From Bog-473 sp963755375 (lineage in GTDB: Bacteria; Actinomycetota; Acidimicrobiia; Acidimicrobiales; RAAP-2), in contig CAVWKG010000016.1 of the NCBI GenBank assembly GCA_963755375.1, forward strand, positions 1,798,001 through 1,862,000: 64,000 bases of DNA, read 5' to 3'. The translations under genes were made by a program, and so were the position numbers. This document shows, piece by piece, positions 17,690 through 27,265 of this stretch; position 1 is the stretch's first letter; every line of letters begins with the position of its first letter. The notes beneath the pieces were generated by a model. That model searched no databases and was not told the origin of the DNA. It saw only the letters and a list, made by a program, of their open reading frames with translations.

Positions 17690-19750
17690 ATGAACTCCCA
17701 GGGGAGCTCCAACGTCGGAACGGGCAGGCCGAAGGCCCTGGCCTTCTACCTCCCTCAGTACCACCCCATCCCCGAGAACGACGAGTGGTGGGGCAAGGGC
17801 TTCACCGAGTGGCACAACGTCACCAAGGCTCGGCCCCTGTTCCCCGGTCACTACCAACCGCACCTCCCCGGTGAGTTCGGCTACTACGACCTGCGAGTGC
17901 CCGAGGTGCGGATGGCTCAGGCCGAATTAGCCCGCGAGCACGGCGTGCATGGCTTCGTCTACTACCACTACTGGTTCCACGGCCGGAGACTGCTGGAGCG
18001 GCCGTTTGAAGAAGTGCTGGCGTCCGGCGTACCGGAATTCCCATTCGCCCTTTGTTGGGCCAACGAGGAGTGGACGCGAGGCTGGGATGCACAGACCGGT
18101 CATGTGCTGGTGCGTCAAGAGTTCAGTGAGGCGGACGATCGCGCCCACATCCGCGACCTCCTGCGGGCGTTCAGGGATCCTCGCTACATCACCATCGACG
18201 GTCGACCACTCATGCTCATCTACCGGCCCGCGCTGATTCCCAACCTCCTCCGTACCAGCGAGATCTGGCGATCGGAGGTGCAGAAGGCCGGATTCCCCGA
18301 TCTCTACCTGTGCTGGGTCGAGTCATGGGGGGTTCCTCCCGGAGACCACGGGCCCAAGCCCTTCGGTCTCGACGCCTCCGTGGGATTCATGCCCGTGCTG
18401 GGGGCGCAGCTGCACCCATCACTCGAGACGCTCAGAGGGCACCGGATCCTCGACTACGAATCTGCGGCCGAATCGGCCATGGAGCTTCTCGACTGCCCGT
18501 GGAAACGGTTCCCTTCGGTGATGGTGGGGTGGGACAACACCGCCCGCCGAGCCCAGGGGGCCACTATTTACCACGGCGCAACCCCGGCCCGCTATGCGCA
18601 CTGGTTGCGATCCACGGCCGACCGGCTCTCCCAGGTCCGCTCGGAGGAGAATTACCTTTTCATCCTGGCGTGGAACGAGTGGGCCGAGGGCAACCACTTG
18701 GAGCCCGACCAGCGCTACGGTCGGGCCTTCCTCGAGGCCACGCGCGCGGTCTTGATAGACGATCATCCGATGGCGACTGCTGTCACTCAGTCCGCGGCGA
18801 GCGACTCCGAGACGATGGGAAGCGCTGCCGAGTGGCACGACCGGTCCGCCCTTGGCGAAGTGGCGGCCAATGTCCTCGGCCTCCTCGACGAGCTCCAGGT
18901 GCCCGCGGGTGGGCGCGTGGTCGATCTCGCGGAACAGCAGTTTGCGCCTTCGAAAGCACCGGCGCTCGAATTCCCCGGTATCGACGTCGTGCCGGGTACG
19001 TTCACCGACGTGGCGTCGTTGAAAGCGACCCTCGACGGCATCGACGGCATCGGTGCCATGCTCCTCATTGACGTGCTGGAGCATCTCGCCGAACCGCAGG
19101 AGCTCTTGACCTCCCTTGCGTCGTGGTCGCTGGACCACGGCTCGCCACGCCTCCTCGTCGTGGTCCCGAACGTCGCCCACGTCGACCTCGCTCTCCAGAT
19201 CTTGTGCGGTCGATTCGACGTCCGGGAGGCCGGCGCTCTTTCTCCGGCGAACCTGCGCTTTTTCACCGAGGACACCCTCCAACGACTACTCGATCGCTCG
19301 GGGTGGCGCGTCGTGGGGAGGGACGACCTCCATTCCCTCTATTCCGAGCACTACGACGGCGGGCTGCGTGACGGCCTACCAGAGGAGATGGTGGGGGCGC
19401 TTCAGGCCACCGCCCAGTCCGTCAATCCCAACTGGTCCGTCACACGCTTCGTCTGGGCGCTCGAGCCGCGCCCGCTCGACATCGCTCCCAGCACGTACGA
19501 AGAAGCTGTCGCCCCGGACGACCCGCAGTTGACCACGACCATCGACCCCCAGGCCACCGCGAGGGTCGCCGACTACCTGGCCTCCGTCGGTCTCGTTGCC
19601 AGTGAGACCAACCGCCGCGCCGTCGCCGCCAAGCGCAAAGCGGCGGCAGAGTCCTCACTGTCCCTGTCCAAGAAAGCGGTCCTCAGGGTCGTCTACAGCT
19701 CGCCACGTGGAGCGGCGGCATTCAGGCGCGTCTACGCTCGCTTGCGCTGA
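17690..19750 (+). CDS. WbsX-like glycosyl domain fused to a SAM methyltransferase-like domain
   Basis: A 686-aa protein. Residues about 14-355 are a WbsX-type domain (PF14307, GH99-like fold): ALAFYLPQYHPIPENDEWWG, KGFTEWHNVTKA, FVYYHYWFHGRRLLERP, CWANEEWTRGWD and AWNEWAEGNHLEPD. All are hallmark segments of proteins in O-antigen and rhamnan clusters. Residues about 380-560 resemble a methyltransferase (LLIDVLEHLAEPQELL, VVVPNVAHVDL, RFFTEDTLQRLL), though its first glycine motif is poorly kept (VVDLAEQQ). The C-terminus is basic. The ATG at 17690 follows GGGG. It probably modifies or processes the glycan chain; whether the WbsX part transfers or hydrolyses is not settled. Confidence 0.87.
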   Translation: MNSQGSSNVGTGRPKALAFYLPQYHPIPENDEWWGKGFTEWHNVTKARPLFPGHYQPHLPGEFGYYDLRVPEVRMAQAELAREHGVHGFVYYHYWFHGRRLLERPFEEVLASGVPEFPFALCWANEEWTRGWDAQTGHVLVRQEFSEADDRAHIRDLLRAFRDPRYITIDGRPLMLIYRPALIPNLLRTSEIWRSEVQKAGFPDLYLCWVESWGVPPGDHGPKPFGLDASVGFMPVLGAQLHPSLETLRGHRILDYESAAESAMELLDCPWKRFPSVMVGWDNTARRAQGATIYHGATPARYAHWLRSTADRLSQVRSEENYLFILAWNEWAEGNHLEPDQRYGRAFLEATRAVLIDDHPMATAVTQSAASDSETMGSAAEWHDRSALGEVAANVLGLLDELQVPAGGRVVDLAEQQFAPSKAPALEFPGIDVVPGTFTDVASLKATLDGIDGIGAMLLIDVLEHLAEPQELLTSLASWSLDHGSPRLLVVVPNVAHVDLALQILCGRFDVREAGALSPANLRFFTEDTLQRLLDRSGWRVVGRDDLHSLYSEHYDGGLRDGLPEEMVGALQATAQSVNPNWSVTRFVWALEPRPLDIAPSTYEEAVAPDDPQLTTTIDPQATARVADYLASVGLVASETNRRAVAAKRKAAAESSLSLSKKAVLRVVYSSPRGAAAFRRVYARLR

Positions 19751-19781
19751 GGGGAACCGCCGAAGCCGTGACGCAGGAACC

Positions 19782-20897
19782 ATGACCGCCCATCCCCCCT
19801 CTCCTGTCGAGCCCACCATGCCAGTCGGACCTTGGCTGCTCGTGGTGGGTATGCACCGCAGCGGTACATCGGCCGTCACCGGAGCACTGGGGCACCTCGG
19901 ATTGGCCGTCCCGGCAGCCGACGACCGGTGGGAGCCTTCGGAGGACAATCCTGACCACTGGGAGAGTCGCGCTCTGACGTTTCACGGCGATGCGCTGCTC
20001 GAGCGATTGGGCGGGACGTGGGACCGCCCGCCGGAGCCTGACATCGACTGGGAGTCCGACCAGGACCTCGGCATCGGCGATCTCGACGACCCCTCGGAAC
20101 CCGCCGGGGCGGCGTTCCCGAACCCAGGGCCGGTGGTGTGGAAGGACCCACGCTCCTGCCTGATGTTGCCGTACTGGTTGGCCCACCTCCCGAGTCCGGT
20201 TGCCGCCGTGTTCATTTGGCGCTCACCGCTCGCGGTGGCCCGGTCGCTCCAAGCTCGGGACCGCACGCATCTGGCCGACGGGGTGGCTCTCTGGGAGCGC
20301 TACAACCGATCGGGACTGGCCGGCCTGATCGGCGTCGACACCTTTGTGACTCGCTACGAGAAGATCGTCGAGGACCCACTCGGCGGGATGAGCGCCCTCG
20401 CCAGTTGGCTCGGGAACCTTCCCCAGTTCGCTGCGCATGCGCCTGACTGGGACCTCGCGAGCGCAGTAGCGAGCATCTCCCCACGGCTCGCGCGTCAGCA
20501 GGCCTCCGACGGCTCAGATCTGTTGCTTGACGAACAACGGCGGCTGATGGAGCAGATGGAGAACCTCGAGGGTCCGCACCAACCGTTGTCCTCCGCTCCG
20601 ACGGGAGCGGAATCGCCCTGGACGACCGCTCTGCTGGCCGACCGGCACCAGCTGTCCGTCCTTTCGCGCCAGCGCGACACCCTCCGCGAGAAGGTCAGGC
20701 TGCAGTGGTACGAGGCCCGAGGCATCAACGCCAAGGTCGCCGCTCTCAACGGCGATCTCGAACATACCCGGGCCGACTTGGCCGACGTGACCGAGTGGTA
20801 CGAGCGGATGCGGGATTCGACCAGCTGGCGCATTACCCGCCCCTTGCGCGAGAGGCCCACGTTGAAGGGCCGAAAGGGCAGCGCGCCCGGCTATTGA
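19782..20897 (+). CDS. Sulfotransferase-family protein with C-terminal coiled coil
   Basis: A 371-aa protein. The N-terminal 5'-phosphosulfate loop VVGMHRSGTSAVTGALGHLG marks a PAPS-dependent sulfotransferase, supported by VVWKDPRSCLMLPYW (3'-phosphate-binding region) and FIWRSPLAVARSL. From about residue 245 the protein becomes polar and helical (LLDEQRRLMEQMENL, LREKVRLQWYEARG). It ends with STSWRITRPLRE, a motif frequent at the ends of polysaccharide-cluster proteins. The ATG at 19782 has AGGA a few bases before it; an earlier in-frame start lies inside the previous gene. It lies 31 bases after the WbsX-methyltransferase gene, so sulfation and methylation may target the same chain. Confidence 0.85.
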   Translation: MTAHPPSPVEPTMPVGPWLLVVGMHRSGTSAVTGALGHLGLAVPAADDRWEPSEDNPDHWESRALTFHGDALLERLGGTWDRPPEPDIDWESDQDLGIGDLDDPSEPAGAAFPNPGPVVWKDPRSCLMLPYWLAHLPSPVAAVFIWRSPLAVARSLQARDRTHLADGVALWERYNRSGLAGLIGVDTFVTRYEKIVEDPLGGMSALASWLGNLPQFAAHAPDWDLASAVASISPRLARQQASDGSDLLLDEQRRLMEQMENLEGPHQPLSSAPTGAESPWTTALLADRHQLSVLSRQRDTLREKVRLQWYEARGINAKVAALNGDLEHTRADLADVTEWYERMRDSTSWRITRPLRERPTLKGRKGSAPGY

Positions 20898-20934
20898 CGT
20901 GCCGGCACCCTCGCAGAGGTCGGCAACGGAGGGT

Positions 20935-22067
20935 TCAGCTCCGCCGCCGGTTGAGCCACCCCCCCACCCGACGGCGCAGCCTGACTCCCCACAGTCCCGA
21001 GAGATAGGTCTCCAGAGTGGTCACCCGTCGGTCTCCGTCTGCGACGCGTTGCTCGAGGTAGGCCTGATACTCGGCCTGCAGGTCTGCGGCCGCGTGTGAC
21101 GGATCGGCGGACACCGTACGGGGCTGGAGGCCGCCTGCCCCGCGCCGGCGGCCACGGTGCCCGACGAGTTCACACGTGCCTGTGTCCGCTTGATCGCCCG
21201 CTCCACTGCGTCGTCGAACGCAGGCCCGGAGTCCTTCGCGGGCCGCGGCTCGAAGCGGTCCAGGCTCCAACCCCATTTTTCCACCAGCTTCCGCTGGTTG
21301 CGCCACAAGAGGAATCCTCGAAAGACGAGCGAGGTGCTCTGGCTCCCCTGGTGGACCACCAGAGCCTGCGGCTCGTAGCGGATTCGAAAGCCGCGCTCGG
21401 ACAGCGCCAGGCAAAGGTCGACATCCTCGAAATAAGCCGGGAAATAGCGATCGTCGAACCCCCCCGCAACGTCCCACGCCCGCCGGGTGACCAGCAACCC
21501 GTTCGCTGAGACGTAGTCGACGTCTCGGGGTTCCCGGTGGGCATCGGACCCGGGCGGCAGACCCTTCCCCACGTGCGCAGCGGACCCGTCACGCCACAGG
21601 ACCGACCCCGCCTCCTCCAGCGTGCCATCGACGGACACGATGCGGGACCCGACAGCACCGATCGCCGAGTCCTCCGACGCCGCTCGGACCAATGCCTCAA
21701 CGCATCCTTTCTCCACCGTGCTGTCGTCATTGAGGAAGACGATCAGCGGGGCCCGTGCCACGGACGCAGCTTGATTGCAGCCCCCGGCGAATCCCAGGTT
21801 TTCCCGGTTGACGACCAGGACCAGGTCTTCGTGCCCCGCCAGGCTGTCGAGCTGGTCTGCGCTGGTGCCGTTGGCCACCACGACCAGCTCGGTACCGGGG
21901 GGACTGCCCCCGGGCCGCCGCAGGGCATCGAGGCAGTCGAGGGCCAGCTGCGCCCGCTCGAGGATCAGGATGCAGACCGAGAGGCTCGGATTTTCGGGCA
22001 CCCTGGCCCCCCGCCGCACCGAGGTTTCGGACGGCAGGGGACCGCCGTCCGGGGTGGTTTCGGTCAT
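20935..22067 (-). CDS. GT2 glycosyltransferase with a probable frameshift near its C-terminus
   Basis: GT2 enzyme: LSVCILILERAQLALDCL, VVVANGTSADQLDSL, NRENLGFAGGCNQAA, the metal-site FLNDDSTVEKGC, YFPAYFEDVDLCLALSERG and VVHQGSQST. This is the rhamnosyl/galactosyl WbbL-like pattern. Read straight, the frame ends at 21021 with an AT-third-position tail. One base missing near 21120-21145 (a GGGG run lies there) would continue it to 20935 with GC-rich third positions and a helical tail (LQAEYQAYLEQRVADGD). The ATG at 22067 overlaps the stop of the upstream methyltransferase (ATGA). It is likely a working GT2 if the frameshift is an error, because the catalytic domain is complete either way. Confidence 0.82.
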
Positions 22068-23049
22068 GCCCGGTGGGCGAGCACGAACCAACCCGTCTCG
22101 TCGCGCGCTGCATCGACCACGAGACCCGCGTCTGCGAACCATGGCTCGAGCTCCGCCCAGATGTAGCGGTGCTCAACCGGGGCGCTGAGTCGGTCGAACG
22201 TGTCGAGAACGAGACTGCGGAAGGGCTTGTCTCGGTACGTGCTCATCGGCAGGCGACTGAGAGCACCGACTCGAAACCGATCGCCCCACCGCCCCGGCAG
22301 GACAACCCCGGTGAAGAGCAGGGCGGCCACCGGGGCACTCAACGCTCTGAGGAGCGGATGGGGCAGATTGACGGTGAGACGCCGCATCGCCGAGGCGGCG
22401 GACAGAGCCACTCCGCGCGCGTTGAACGAATCTGGGCGGCTGTAGAGATACACCAGCATCTGTCCGCCAGGGGCCAAGTACTGCGCCAAGCGCTCAAAAC
22501 CCTCCCGAGGGTCGTCGAGATGGTGGAGGACCCCGAGACTGGAGATGAAGTCGAAGCTCTGCGGCGCGAACAGGCCGAGGCGCAGGTCGGCACGGACCAC
22601 GCCGACGTTCTCCTGGTCGCGCAGATTGTGGACGGCGGCGTGCACCGCGTCGGAGCCGTCGAGGGCCACCACCGTTCGTAGGTAACGGGCCAGGACGCGG
22701 TGAAACGGCCCTTTCCGCATCCGGCGTCGAGTCCGACACGTCCGGCCAGGCCGGGGAGATCGAGGTCCTTGAAGTAGATGGCGGCGAACGACTCGTCCTC
22801 TTCACGAATCGCATCGAAGGAGTTCCACTCGTAGCCGAAGCTGGAAAACGTGCGCTGCGTCGTCCCGTGCGCCTGCAATTCGGCTGAGAAGTCAAGATAT
22901 CCCGACCGGTCCGCAAAGCGATGCCCGTGTGCACAGGACACACCGGCTGGCTCGGAGGTCATCGGCTCGCCGCATCGGGGGCACCGCAGGCGCTCCACGA
23001 TCCGAGTCCAGGACGGTGTCGCACTCCCGCTGGTCACAGCCACCCCCAC
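22064..23049 (-). pseudogene. SAM methyltransferase with N-terminal zinc ribbon, single-base frameshift
   Basis: The N-terminus (about 1-55) has a four-Cys zinc ribbon, LRCPRCGEPMTS and SCAHGH. It then reads FSSFGYEWNSF and the SAM motif VGLDAGCGKGRF. The frame breaks near 22700; the rest continues one frame over as RVLARYLRTVVALDGSDAV, FDFISSLGVLHHLDDP and VYLYSRPDSFNARG. One C restored at ACCGCG (22697-22702) rebuilds a continuous methyltransferase of about 328 aa. This is either real inactivation or a sequencing error; the neighbour downstream shows the same kind of one-base loss. It lies between asnB and a GT2 gene on the same strand. Confidence 0.78.
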
Positions 23050-23158
23050 TTGCCTCCCCGCCGTGCCCAGCCGTCTACCAGTCCGGTCTGCGCCGATTTC
23101 GCTGAGAGAATACTCGTCGTCTCGGACCCGCTACTGGCTGGCATGGTGACCCATCCCC

Positions 23159-25126
23159 TCAGGCGAGGCTCGGCTTCCAGCGGTCGATCCAGGACTGCAG
23201 GACCAGAACGTCCCAGAGTTCGTAGCCCAGGTCCCGTCGGCCCGAGCGGTGGAGATCCCAGGCCCGGCGGATGGGAAGCGGGTCCAAGAGCCCCTGGTCA
23301 CGTAGACGTCGCTCGTCGAGCAGGTGCTCAGCCCAGGGGCCGAGCTCTCCGCGCAGCCACGCTCCGATGGGCAGACCGAATCCCATCTTGGGCCGTTCGA
23401 CCAGCGCCGCCGGCACGTGGCGCTCGAGGACCTGGCGCAAGACCCATTTGGTCCGACCGCCCCGCAACTTGGCGTCGAGGGGAAGGCCCCAGGCCAGCTC
23501 GAGGATCCGTCGATCGAGGAACGGGACTCGGGTCTCGAGGGATACCGCCATCGCCGCTCGATCGAGCTTGACGAGGATGTCGTCGGGCAGATAACCGATC
23601 AGGTCGAGCCACAGCATCTGCTCGGTGATCCCAGCCCCGACGATTGGTGATCCGCGGCGCGTGAGCTGACCGTCGCGTGGGTCGGTCCCGAGGACCAACG
23701 AGGTCGCGTCCGCCCAATGGGTGGTGAGAGCCCGATAGGCATCCTCGGGATCCGACGCGGCCAGGACCCGGGCGAGCTTGACCACCTTGTTCGATGGGTT
23801 GCGCACCCTCCAGCCCGTCGGGAGGACGCTCGTGGCCCGGGCTGCTCCTTCGACCACGGAGGGTGGGATGCGGGCCAGAGCGGAGCCGGCGCTCCGACGG
23901 GCCCGAGCCGGCACGGCGGCGGCCCTCCCCCACACCCGGTCGAGCCAGGCGTGACGGTTGTAACCGGCAAACAGCTCGTCGCCGCCGTCGCCGGACAACG
24001 AAACGGTGACCTGCTCGCGGGCCACCCGGCTCACCAGATAAGTGGGGATCTGGGAGACATCGGCGAAGGGCTCGTCCCAGATGTCCGGGAGCTGGGCGAT
24101 GACCTCGACCGCCTCGGCGTCGCCGACGTCGACGGTCGTGTGATCCGTCCCGAGGTGGGCGGCGACCGCGGCCGCCTCGGACGACTCGTCGAAAGAGCGG
24201 TCGGCGAAACCGACGGTGAAGGTGCGCACGGACCCCGAGGAGTGCCGCTGCATGAGGGCCACGATGGTGCTGGAGTCGATTCCCCCGGAGAGGAACGCTC
24301 CCACCGGGACGTCGGCGACCATCCTGGCCGCCACCGCGTCCGACAACGCGTCCTCGAGCTGGTCGATCATCTCCGTGTCCGACAGGGTCAGTGGGTGTCG
24401 GCGCCCCCGTGCCACCGCGTCGGCGGGTGACCAGTAGCAGCGCTGTGCGGGGAGCACGCCCGGGGTCGGCGACTCCGACAGAGTCACGATGTGGCCAGGC
24501 AGCAGTTTGCGAACATCACGCCAGATGGTGTCCGGCGCCGGGACGCAGTTGGAGCGGAGATACCCGGCGACGGCCCCGCGATCGAGCTCGCCCGCGAATC
24601 CCGGCACCGTGCACAGGGTCTTCAGCTCGGAGCCGAATGCGAACAGGGAGCCCACCCACCCGTAGTAGAGCGGCTTCTCACCGAAGCGGTCCCGCACCAG
24701 GTGGAGCTCTCGGTTCTTCCTGTCCCACAAGGCTGCGGCGAACATCCCCTCGCAGGCGTCGAGCGCCCGATCGATGCCCCATCGCTCCACGGCCGCCACC
24801 AACACCTCCGTGTCGGATCCACCGCGGAACCGGGTCCCGCCGCGCTCCAATCGGTGCCGGAGCTCAGGATGGTTGTAGACCTCTCCGTTGTACGCGATCA
24901 CCCATCGACCCCCGGGGGAGATCATGGGTTGCGCACCGCCCGGTCCGAGATCGATGACGGCCAGGCGACGGTGACCGAAGGCGACGCCGGCATCGGCATC
25001 GACCCAGACACCGTCAGCGTCTGGACCGCGATGCTCCAGCGACGAGGCCATGGTCGCGGCCAGGGCACCCAGACGATCGGCGCTGGTCGACGCATCCGGG
25101 TCGAGAATGCCGGCAATCCCGCACAT
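23159..25126 (-). CDS. asnB: Asparagine synthase (glutamine-hydrolysing) family amidotransferase
   Basis: A 655-aa AsnB-type protein. The N-terminal Cys2 of MCGIAGILDPDAS is the glutaminase nucleophile, followed by LEHRGPDADG, HRRLAVIDLGPGGAQPM and YNGEVYNH. The synthetase half has the PP-loop FLSGGIDSSTIVAL (about residue 265), DGGDELFAGYNRH and the family C-terminus VPFLDRRI. All catalytic residues are present. In surface-glycan clusters AsnB homologues often amidate a uronic acid or make an aminoacyl decoration rather than asparagine. The nearby UDP-sugar dehydrogenase fits amidation of a uronate, but this is inference. The upstream GT2 gene ends 167 bases before it on the same strand. Confidence 0.93.
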   Translation of the reverse strand: MCGIAGILDPDASTSADRLGALAATMASSLEHRGPDADGVWVDADAGVAFGHRRLAVIDLGPGGAQPMISPGGRWVIAYNGEVYNHPELRHRLERGGTRFRGGSDTEVLVAAVERWGIDRALDACEGMFAAALWDRKNRELHLVRDRFGEKPLYYGWVGSLFAFGSELKTLCTVPGFAGELDRGAVAGYLRSNCVPAPDTIWRDVRKLLPGHIVTLSESPTPGVLPAQRCYWSPADAVARGRRHPLTLSDTEMIDQLEDALSDAVAARMVADVPVGAFLSGGIDSSTIVALMQRHSSGSVRTFTVGFADRSFDESSEAAAVAAHLGTDHTTVDVGDAEAVEVIAQLPDIWDEPFADVSQIPTYLVSRVAREQVTVSLSGDGGDELFAGYNRHAWLDRVWGRAAAVPARARRSAGSALARIPPSVVEGAARATSVLPTGWRVRNPSNKVVKLARVLAASDPEDAYRALTTHWADATSLVLGTDPRDGQLTRRGSPIVGAGITEQMLWLDLIGYLPDDILVKLDRAAMAVSLETRVPFLDRRILELAWGLPLDAKLRGGRTKWVLRQVLERHVPAALVERPKMGFGLPIGAWLRGELGPWAEHLLDERRLRDQGLLDPLPIRRAWDLHRSGRRDLGYELWDVLVLQSWIDRWKPSLA

Positions 25127-25293
25127 ACCGCGTCAACCCGCTCTAAGACAGTTCAGCTGGGGACCGAGAGGCCACGAGAGCGGCTGCCATCATCGGGCTT
25201 CGCACACGATCTCCGGCACCCGCAGATCATGAGCGGTTGCTGGGTGCCCGTCAAGCACGCTGGCCCGAGCCGATCCGAGTGGGACGACCACTC

Positions 25294-26298
25294 TCAACGA
25301 GATGCAGGATCGGGACCAACGTTCGTCTCCGAGTGCTCGCCCTCGGTCCGGCCATAGTCGGAGTTCTCACCGAAGCGGCCCCTGGCGCCATCCCACAGGC
25401 CGTGGAGAATCGCCCTGCGTTCCTCACGCCCTGTCGCCTTCTGCAGATGCCGGGCGGTATAGGCCAGCTGCCACGCATGCCAGGACGGGCGCCCGTGCCG
25501 ACGCGTCAAATGGATGGAGTTGCGAGCGTGATAGTAGGACCGCCATGGTTCGTGTCCGTCGGTTGGGCGGCGCTTTCCAATAGCCTCCGCTCGGCCGGCC
25601 GACGTCTGCTCGTCGGCTACCGCCCGAGCTGACACGGCGTCGACCAACACGTCGAAGCCTCCTTCTCGGACCCGACAGAAGAAGTCGAAGTCCTCGAGAC
25701 CGAAGAACCACTCCGGGTCTGGGACGATGCCGGCATCGAAGACCGATTGCGCCACCAGCGTCGCCCCCCAACTGGCCACATCGACCGGTACCAGCTCGTA
25801 CGGGATCCCCGCAGGAGGGACGAGGTTGACGGTATGGGATCCTCGCCCGACGAACCGTCGGCCGTATGCGACTATGGCTCCGATGGGCCTCCCAGGCTGC
25901 TGGCTGCGGCCCTCGACCCGGCTCAGGACGTCAGCCAATCTCGGGCTGGGAAGTGAGAAGAGCCCAACGTCGTCCTCGCACAGATAGGCCCAGCGCACAG
26001 AGGGATCGGCGAAGGCTGCCTCCATCCCGACGCCGAATCCGCCCGCCGGTCCGAGATTGCGCGGCAATCGGACCAGCTGGATCTTGGCCTCCAAGGTTGC
26101 GTCGTCGAGACCCCCGGGCCCATTGACCACCACGATCACACGTTCGGGAGGCAGACCTTCCCGCTCGACGAGCGAGCGCACCACCTCGGAAGCCAGTCGC
26201 GGCCTCCGATGAGTGAGCACGACCGCCGTGACCGACGTCGGTACCTGCGGCGGATCGGCAGCGGCGGCGTCGTCAGGCCAGCCCGGCTGACTTTTCAC
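25294..26298 (-). CDS. GT2 glycosyltransferase
   Basis: About 334 aa. GT2 features: SVTAVVLTHRRPRLASEVV, VIVVVNGPGG, LPRNLGPAGGFGVGMEAAF, the acidic YLCEDDVGL in place of DxD, and WFFGLEDFDFFCRVREGGF. SYYHARNSIHLTRRHG near the C-terminus is typical of GlfT/rhamnosyltransferase-like members. GTG 26298 is chosen, as GGGGGCG lies just before it; the longer start at 26325 would almost touch the divergent gene. It heads a minus-strand group with asnB, the methyltransferase and another GT2. Acceptor and donor are unknown. Confidence 0.87.
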   Translation of the reverse strand: MKSQPGWPDDAAAADPPQVPTSVTAVVLTHRRPRLASEVVRSLVEREGLPPERVIVVVNGPGGLDDATLEAKIQLVRLPRNLGPAGGFGVGMEAAFADPSVRWAYLCEDDVGLFSLPSPRLADVLSRVEGRSQQPGRPIGAIVAYGRRFVGRGSHTVNLVPPAGIPYELVPVDVASWGATLVAQSVFDAGIVPDPEWFFGLEDFDFFCRVREGGFDVLVDAVSARAVADEQTSAGRAEAIGKRRPTDGHEPWRSYYHARNSIHLTRRHGRPSWHAWQLAYTARHLQKATGREERRAILHGLWDGARGRFGENSDYGRTEGEHSETNVGPDPASR

Positions 26299-26345
26299 GC
26301 CGCCCCCATCTCGATAGGCTAACAACAGTCGTGGAGGACATTGGC

Positions 26346-27215
26346 GTGGCGGACAGGCAGCGCGCGAGCGGCCGTCCGTTGATCAGCGTGGTGATGGCGG
26401 TACGCAACGGCATGCCGTGGCTGGAGGAACAGTTCCTGGCCCTCTCACTGCAACAAGTGCCGTGTGACTGGGAAGTCGTTGTGGCCGACAACGGCTCCTC
26501 AGACGGCACTCGCACGTGTGTGGAGCTGTGGTCCGAGCGCGAGCCTCGCATCCGTCTCGTAGATGCGTCCGCGCGTCTCGGCGCGGGAGCGGCTCGCAAC
26601 ATTGGCGTCCAATCGGCCGATGGACGCATGTTGGCCTTCTGTGACGCCGACGACGTTGTGCAACCGGGATGGCTGGCGGGCATGCTGACGGCGCTGGCCG
26701 ATGCGGACCTGGTGGCCGGGGTCTTCGACTTCGGATCCCTGCAGGGTCGGGCGGTGTCGGATCCCATCCCCGCAGCCACCGGGCAGATGGGATTCCTTCC
26801 CTTTGCCCTCGGCGCGAACCTGGGGGTCCGCAGGGATGCCTTCGAAGCAGCCAATGGTTTCTGCGAGACCCTCTCGGCCGGCGAAGACATCGATCTGTCC
26901 TGGCGGCTGCAACTGGCCGGGTACCGGTTCGCCGTCGGTGAGAAAGCCGTAGTGGCGAAGCGCGAACGTACGGGTGCCCGGGAGGCATTCCGCGCCACCT
27001 GGATCTATGGACGGTGCGACACGCTGCTCTACCGCAACTACCGTGCCCGGGGCATGCGGCCCGATCTTCGGGGAGCGGCGAAGGCGTGGGTCTGGTTGGT
27101 CGTCGCCAGCCCCGGACTGGCCATTCCGTCGCGGCGTCGTCAGTGGATGCGTGCTCTCGGCGTGCGCATCGGGCGCCTGGCCGGATCAATGACGCACCAC
27201 ACGTTCTTCCCCTAG
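26346..27215 (+). CDS. GT2 glycosyltransferase
   Basis: About 289 aa. PLISVVMAVRNGMPWLEEQ, VVVADNGSSDGT, GAGAARNIGVQSADG and the DxD-type FCDADDVVQPGW show a classic inverting GT2 fold. LSAGEDIDLSWRLQLAG carries the catalytic-base ED motif. GTG 26346 has GGAGG at 26333-26337, eight bases upstream, which decides the start over GTG 26331. It is transcribed away from the GT2 gene at 25294-26298, with a 47-bp shared promoter region containing the AT-rich GATAGGCTAAC. It converges with the GT-C-like gene at 27266. Confidence 0.9.
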   Translation: MADRQRASGRPLISVVMAVRNGMPWLEEQFLALSLQQVPCDWEVVVADNGSSDGTRTCVELWSEREPRIRLVDASARLGAGAARNIGVQSADGRMLAFCDADDVVQPGWLAGMLTALADADLVAGVFDFGSLQGRAVSDPIPAATGQMGFLPFALGANLGVRRDAFEAANGFCETLSAGEDIDLSWRLQLAGYRFAVGEKAVVAKRERTGAREAFRATWIYGRCDTLLYRNYRARGMRPDLRGAAKAWVWLVVASPGLAIPSRRRQWMRALGVRIGRLAGSMTHHTFFP

Positions 27216-27265
27216 CGCCAGGGTCTCGCGAGGTCGGATCGTTGGCTTACCGAAGCGGTCCTGAC

